NCBI GenBank assembly: GCA_018830585.1
Contig: JAHJSD010000023.1
Span: 1 to 7,881 of the forward strand
Direction: 5' to 3'
DNA length: 7,881 bases
Origin: Patescibacteria group bacterium
Lineage (GTDB): Bacteria > Patescibacteriota > Microgenomatia > UBA12405 > JAHJSD01
Position 1 is the first letter of the stretch. Each line of letters begins with the position of its first letter. The notes below the pieces were generated by a model, which ran no database searches, was not told the origin of the DNA, and saw only the letters and a program-made list of their open reading frames with translations. Of this stretch, positions 4,949 to 7,881 are shown piece after piece. A program made the position numbers and the translations under genes.

Positions 4949-5884
4949 ATGGAACAGCATGCCATCCCGCAACAAATCTCCTCCTACGAATTCAAACTGG
5001 TAGGAAGCATGACCTTAAAGCAGTTTTTTAAACTGGCCGGAGGGCTGTTGATCGCCTTCGTCATTTATTCAAGTCAAATGATCTTTGTTTTAAAATGGCC
5101 TTTAGTCTTGTTTTTCGGATTTTCAGGCTTCGCTTTAGCTTTCATGCCGATTAACGAAAGGCCTTTGGACGAGTGGTTTATTATTTTTATCCAAGGAATC
5201 CTTTCGCCGACGGTTTATCTTTGGCAAAAAAGACCGACCGCAATCGATATCTTAGAAGAAGCGGTAAAATACCAAGGCGGAGACAACGAAGAAGAGAAGG
5301 GAGAAGAGAGAAAGGAAGAAGAGAGAAAAAGAATCGAAATGGAAGAGTTTCTCGCCTCTCTGCCAATAACCAAAAGGCTCGGACCGGTGCCGGAGGATGA
5401 AACCGAACCCGAAGAGGAACCGCCGCAACCAGGCCCGGAAACCGACAGTCATGGTCTTTCCCCGGAAGAAGAGGAAGAACCGGAAAAGAAGGCTGCCGAG
5501 GAAAAAAGGGGCCAGGAAGACTGGGAACTGGACCTAAACATTGAACTGCCGAAGCATGTCCTGCCGCAGGCTACCGCCGAGGCCGAGTTCGGAGAGATAC
5601 CGATGCCAAAACCGCCGACTACTCCGAACGTGATCGTCGGCATGGTAACCGACTACACGGGAAAAATTATGGAAGATGTGATTATCGAGATTCAGGACTC
5701 AATCGGCAACCCGGCCCGGGCGCTTAGAACCAACCAGTTGGGCCAATTTCGGACCACGGCTCCGCTGGCAAACGGAGAGTATATTATTCTGATGGAAAAG
5801 GAAAATTATCAGTTTGATATAATTAAACTCAAGGCGGAAGGTGAAATAATTCCCCCACTTAAAATTAAGGCCAAACCAATATAG
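4949..5884 (+). CDS. PrgI/VirB3-type membrane protein with acidic linker and C-terminal beta-sandwich-like domain
   Basis: Residues 1-95 match the PrgI pattern of Gram-positive and CPR type IV secretion systems: a short N-terminal YEFKLVGSMTLKQFFKL, two adjacent membrane segments (about 28-46 and 50-66), then MPINERPLDEWF and a hydrophobic helix ending in YLWQKRP (90-96). PrgI/VirB3 anchors the VirB4 ATPase at the inner membrane. Residues about 111-225 form a very acidic, Pro-rich linker (EEE, KEEERKR, EPEEEPPQPGPE runs), partly coiled-coil-like at 112-136. Residues 227-311 (NVIVGMVTDYTGKIMEDVII, then TNQLGQFRTTAPLANGEY) resemble a carboxypeptidase regulatory-like/Cna-B-like domain: a G.V.D..G....v...i start, a T...G.F...PL..GEY loop and alternating strands. 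PrgI proteins are commonly near 100-150 aa, so the tail is an addition. It is the first gene of the operon, 22 bp before the next. The PrgI call is firm and the tail call moderate. Confidence 0.85.
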   Translation: MEQHAIPQQISSYEFKLVGSMTLKQFFKLAGGLLIAFVIYSSQMIFVLKWPLVLFFGFSGFALAFMPINERPLDEWFIIFIQGILSPTVYLWQKRPTAIDILEEAVKYQGGDNEEEKGEERKEEERKRIEMEEFLASLPITKRLGPVPEDETEPEEEPPQPGPETDSHGLSPEEEEEPEKKAAEEKRGQEDWELDLNIELPKHVLPQATAEAEFGEIPMPKPPTTPNVIVGMVTDYTGKIMEDVIIEIQDSIGNPARALRTNQLGQFRTTAPLANGEYIILMEKENYQFDIIKLKAEGEIIPPLKIKAKPI

Positions 5885-5906
5885 AAACTCAACTTAAAGA
5901 CTGCCC

Positions 5907-6707
5907 ATGGATCTAAACAAAATCGCCATCAAAGGAACCACTCAGCAGCACCTGCCGATCGAGGATATCAAGAAAGATTTAGTCATTTTAAAAGACGGTT
6001 CCTGTATTTTGGTAATGAAAACCTCTTCGGTAAACTTTGACCTGCTCTCCGAAAGAGAACAGGAAGGGATGGTTTACGCTTACGCGGCGATTATCAACTC
6101 CTTGACTTTTCCGATTCAGATTCTGATCAGGTCGGCGCTGAAAGATGTTTCCGACTATATCGAAAAACTGAAATACCAGGAAAGCAAGCCGATTGATCCT
6201 TTGATGCGCAAGCAAATTGTTTCTTACCGGAGATTTGTCGAAGAAGTGGTCAAAAAAAACAATGTCCTGACCAAAACTTTCTATGTGATTATCCCCTTTT
6301 ATTCGGTAGAGTTAGGTATCGGCACCACGGTAAAAACCAGTCTTCCGGCTCCGCTCTCGCTCTTGGTAAAAAAATCGGACCAGAAACTACCGATGGAAAA
6401 GGATCAAATCATTAAAAAAGCTTATGTCTCTTTAGAGCCGAAAAGGGACCACTTAACTCATCTTTTAGCCAGAGTCGGCCTAACCAGCAAACAACTGACT
6501 ACCAAAGAACTGATCCAGCTTTTTTACCAGATTTACAATCAGGAATCTATCTTGGCCGGCAATACCGAGGCATTAACCCAGGCAGGGGCGATTATCAAGG
6601 GCTCAAAACCTCTTTCTCCTCGGCAAAAAAGCGCCAAAACCGAAAACCCAAAAACAGCCGCGGCAAACCAGGAGAGTATTTATCAAACCAAAACAGATGT
6701 TCAATAA
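5907..6707 (+). CDS. TraC/VirB4 N-terminal-like protein without ATPase domain
   Basis: A 266-aa soluble protein lying between PrgI and the VirB4-type ATPase, a position where CPR genomes often have a TraC-like gene. Residues 10-140 read like the N-terminal domain of TraC/VirB4 proteins: LPIEDIKKDLVILKDGSCILVMKTSSVNFDLLS-type strands, an EQEGMVYAYAAIINSLTFPIQILI helix-strand unit, then a helix and the strand TKTFYVIIPFY. Residues 180-216 resemble the helical part before the ATPase (LLARVGLTSKQLTTKELIQLFY). No Walker A or B is present. The last about 35 residues are Lys/Ser/Pro/Ala-rich and probably disordered. It likely binds the neighbouring ATPase and PrgI at the membrane. The ATG at 5907 has only a weak AAAGA 6 nt upstream; its end overlaps the ATPase gene by 11 bp. 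The family call rests on pattern and position. Confidence 0.7.
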   Translation: MDLNKIAIKGTTQQHLPIEDIKKDLVILKDGSCILVMKTSSVNFDLLSEREQEGMVYAYAAIINSLTFPIQILIRSALKDVSDYIEKLKYQESKPIDPLMRKQIVSYRRFVEEVVKKNNVLTKTFYVIIPFYSVELGIGTTVKTSLPAPLSLLVKKSDQKLPMEKDQIIKKAYVSLEPKRDHLTHLLARVGLTSKQLTTKELIQLFYQIYNQESILAGNTEALTQAGAIIKGSKPLSPRQKSAKTENPKTAAANQESIYQTKTDVQ

Positions 6708-7881
6708 CCTTTTTAATAAATTCAATTTTAGGGACAAAACGACCAAAACAGAAGGCCAGGAAAACATTCCGGTAAAACCGGGTTCTGCCGGAAATGATCC
6801 TTTGGACTCTAAAAAAACGGTCTTTGCCGAAGGGCTAATCTCGGTTAAAGATATTATCGCTCCTTCGGCAATAGAAGTGGATTTCGACTGGATCAGGATC
6901 AACAACCGCTATTACCAAACTCTTTTCGTAATCAACTACCCCAGATTTGTTTCCGCCAACTGGCTCTCCACTTTGATTAACTTCAACCACTCGACCGATA
7001 TTGCCATGTATATCTATCCTGCCGAAGGCAAGGAGATCCTCGAAGATTTACGCCATAAGATCGCCCAAATGGAGGCGGAACTTTCCTCCGACCTCCAAAG
7101 AGGAAAAGTGATCAACCCTTCCACTAAGGCAAAATTGGAAGACGCCATTTCTCTGCAAGAAGAATTAGCCAAAGGAATTGAAAAGTTTTTTCAGTTCGGA
7201 TTGTATATTACCCTGGGGGCGGAGTCGGTGGAAGAGCTTAATCAGGCAACCAAAGAGCTGGAGTCCGGCTTAGGAGCATTGCTGATTATCCCAAAACATG
7301 CTACTTTACAAATGGAAAACGGTTTTAAGACTACTCTGCCTACCTGTCAGGATATGCTCAAAGTGACCAGGAACATGGACACTACTTCCTTGGCAAGCAC
7401 TTTCCCGTTTGTTTCCTCGGACCTTTCCGACGACAGAGGAATCATGTACGGCATCAATGAACATAACGGCTCTTTGGTTATTTTCGACCGGTTTTCTCTG
7501 GAAAACGCCAACTCGGTAGTTTTCGCCAAATCCGGAGCCGGAAAATCTTACATGATCAAACTGGAAGTGCTCAGGTCTTTGATGTTTGAAGCCGAAGTGA
7601 TTGTCGTTGATCCTGAAAACGAGTACGAAAACTTAGTTAAGGCGACCGGGGGACAGTTTATCACTTTCGGCTTTAGCTCACCCTCGAAAATCAATCCCTT
7701 TGACTTGGAAACGATCGCCGGAGACGACGAAGAAAACGAATTGGGAAGGAAAATTATGGCCCTGCACAGCCTTTTTAAAGTGATTATGGGCTATTTGAGC
7801 GCCGAGGAAAGCAACCTGCTCGACCGGGCCCTGATACTAACCTACAAATCAAAGGGGATTACTCCTGACCCGGAAACACAA
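6697..7881 (+). CDS. VirB4-type conjugation/secretion ATPase, 3' end cut by window
   Basis: A hexameric AAA+-like motor that powers type IV secretion or pilus assembly from the cytoplasmic face; 395 residues are visible and the frame is open at the window end. Residues 1-45 are polar and low complexity. Residues 46-240 form the VirB4 N-terminal region, with VDFDWIRINNRYYQTLFVI and a long helical pair around 115-165. RGIMYGINEHNGSLVIFDRF (about 247-266) is the typical run-in to the ATPase core. Walker A is AKSGAGKS at 277-284, with K283 and S284; the first Gly of the usual GxxGxGK[ST] is Ala. VVDPENEYENL at 303-313 is the conserved VirB4 strand after Walker A. Walker B and the arginine finger lie beyond the window. 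The ATG at 6697 lies inside the upstream gene, 11-bp overlap, with no close Shine-Dalgarno, so translation is probably coupled. The family usually has 600-850 residues. Confidence 0.92.
   Translation, partial: MFNNLFNKFNFRDKTTKTEGQENIPVKPGSAGNDPLDSKKTVFAEGLISVKDIIAPSAIEVDFDWIRINNRYYQTLFVINYPRFVSANWLSTLINFNHSTDIAMYIYPAEGKEILEDLRHKIAQMEAELSSDLQRGKVINPSTKAKLEDAISLQEELAKGIEKFFQFGLYITLGAESVEELNQATKELESGLGALLIIPKHATLQMENGFKTTLPTCQDMLKVTRNMDTTSLASTFPFVSSDLSDDRGIMYGINEHNGSLVIFDRFSLENANSVVFAKSGAGKSYMIKLEVLRSLMFEAEVIVVDPENEYENLVKATGGQFITFGFSSPSKINPFDLETIAGDDEENELGRKIMALHSLFKVIMGYLSAEESNLLDRALILTYKSKGITPDPETQ

Noticed and set aside
6603..6905. 100-aa minus-strand open frame over the VirB4 start
   Set aside because: It is opposite two supported plus-strand genes, and its composition is that of an antisense shadow.

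Overview
The window looks like a chromosomal segment of a Candidate Phyla Radiation (Patescibacteria) bacterium, perhaps of the Microgenomates or Parcubacteria groups; the class cannot be fixed from this sequence. The reasons are small AT-leaning genes with weak or absent Shine-Dalgarno sites, long intergenic gaps packed with GC-rich palindromic mosaics (the CGTCATTCTGA...TCAGGATGACG type) alternating with AT-rich simple words, a stand-alone PolA-type 5'-3' exonuclease, and a PrgI / VirB4-N / VirB4 gene row. TGA ends the glycosyltransferase gene (1765-1767) and the other stops are TAA and TAG, so the standard code is in use. That argues against the UGA-recoding Gracilibacteria/Absconditabacteria.

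Layout. 1-206: palindromic repeats ending in a terminator-like hairpin. 207-830 (-): an unrecognised protein of about 207 aa that carries a repeat-derived piece. 831-1094: a repeat mosaic with a perfect 38-bp palindrome. 1095-1799 (-) and 1765-2892 (-): a two-gene envelope unit, a WbaZ-like GT4 glycosyltransferase followed, with a 35-bp overlap, by a CDP-alcohol phosphatidyltransferase. 2893-3629: about 740 bp with no gene, made almost wholly of AT-rich words and several hairpin elements. 3630-4568 (-): a PolA-type 5'-3' exonuclease with a perfect extended -10 box so close to its GTG start that the mRNA may be leaderless. 4569-4948: a second repeat-filled gap, from which transcription diverges.

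4949-7881 (+): the start of a type IV secretion-like operon. It holds a PrgI/VirB3-type membrane protein with an unusual acidic linker and a C-terminal beta-sandwich-like domain, a separate protein resembling the N-terminal part of TraC/VirB4, and the VirB4-type ATPase, which is cut by the window edge after its Walker A region. PrgI and VirB4 are expected to form the inner-membrane motor of a DNA/protein transfer or pilus machine. The remaining parts (VirB6, pilin, coupling protein) would lie downstream.

The least ordinary items are the PrgI tail fusion, the VirB4 split into two overlapping genes, an exact 55-bp inverted repeat pair around the glycosyltransferase/phosphatidyltransferase unit, and a repeat that has become part of a coding region. 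All identifications come from reading motifs by eye; no database search was run.
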